From Prostheceraeus crozeri (taxonomy: Eukaryota > Platyhelminthes > Polycladida > Euryleptidae): a stretch of DNA of 64,000 bases. This document shows, piece by piece, positions 63,873 through 64,000 of this stretch (position 1 is its first letter; every line of letters begins with the position of its first letter). The notes beneath the pieces are model-generated. The model searched no databases. It was not told where the DNA came from and saw only the letters and a list, made by a program, of their open reading frames with translations. A program made the position numbers and the translations under genes. Where the stretch lies: contig CAJQUW010011052.1 in assembly GCA_907163375.1 (NCBI GenBank), forward strand, positions 186,001 through 250,000. The letters run 5' to 3'.

Positions 63873-64000
63873 CTTTTCCCAACTACCTTGATGAAATGTG
63901 AAGTTAGTATGAAGTTGGGAATGATAGAGTTGAATTCGCCGATTGTTGACGCGCAGCCAGATGCGATTTCCAATACGTGAATGTCTTTTCATATAGAAGT

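Larger units (their letters stand above)
54815..64000 (+). mobile_element. Polinton (adintovirus-like) element, nearly whole, runs off the window
   Basis: Twelve or more compact genes on the plus strand and one facing them include the four Polinton virion hallmarks: major capsid protein, adenain-like protease, packaging ATPase and chromodomain integrase. The left end region (54,815-55,510) is GC-rich with repeated C runs and direct repeats and may be the terminal repeat. The right end and the DNA polymerase are not in view. I see about one break in the visible genes, so it looks young. It is a different lineage from the fragment at 45-48 kb. Confidence 0.9.

Noticed and set aside
63501-63992. 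163-residue minus-strand ORF overlapping the TBP-like gene
   Set aside because: The overlapping frame has the TBP repeats and a TATA box at the right distance. This frame has low-complexity Ser/Thr/His content and no family features. Its first 50 residues might be the tail of a gene entering from the right.

Overview
This window is animal nuclear DNA, most likely from an invertebrate. It is AT-rich, has no operons or ribosome-binding sites, and is built almost wholly from transposable elements nested in one another. Only one locus looks like a host gene: two exons of a P2X7-type intracellular (ballast) domain protein at 50.2-51.4 kb on the minus strand. I cannot name the species. The mix of CR1-like LINEs, a Penelope-like element, P-element, PIF/Harbinger, Tc1/mariner, piggyBac-type and hAT-like DNA elements, and Polintons fits many aquatic invertebrates.

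Layout. 0-2.3 kb: a fossil virus-type cysteine protease, a small PPxY-bearing ORF and two tandem repeats. 2.8-10.9 kb: one decayed CR1-like LINE, split by a 1.6-kb Tc1/mariner-type transposon (TA target duplication) and by a 2.6-kb Penelope-like element made of two head-to-head copies (12-bp target duplication). 11-18 kb: dispersed repeats, a LINE tail, fold-back elements and a HARBI1-type transposase. 18.3-24.8 kb: two more minus-strand LINEs. 25-43 kb: repeat-rich DNA with a second fold-back copy, two piggyBac-type MITEs with TTAA ends, a possible hAT-like insertion, a mariner relic, a local duplication, a tRNA-derived SINE pair, and many copies of one dispersed repeat family, several with newer elements inside them. 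43.6-44.9 kb: a 173-bp satellite. 45.0-48.1 kb: a broken Polinton fragment (penton-like gene, chromodomain integrase, virion peptide). 50.2-51.4 kb: the host gene. 53.0-54.8 kb: a P-element transposase relic ending at the next element. 54.8-64 kb: a second Polinton, nearly whole over the visible part and running off the right edge.

The right-hand Polinton is the most interesting part. In order it carries an unrecognised gene behind a CCAAT/TATA promoter, two small RING-like proteins, a DEDDh-exonuclease-like protein, a short protein resembling the region before the Polinton polymerase, a basic virion peptide, the packaging ATPase, an unnamed conserved protein, a Cys-rich ORF overlapping the integrase, the chromodomain integrase, a pX/pVI-like peptide, the major capsid protein and the adenain-like protease. 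Facing these is an opposite-strand gene whose product reads as a complete two-repeat TATA-binding-protein (TBP) fold. That gene has its own TATA box. A virus-like element that carries a TBP homologue alongside capsid genes is the main candidate here for something undescribed. No polymerase gene is visible; it may lie beyond the window.
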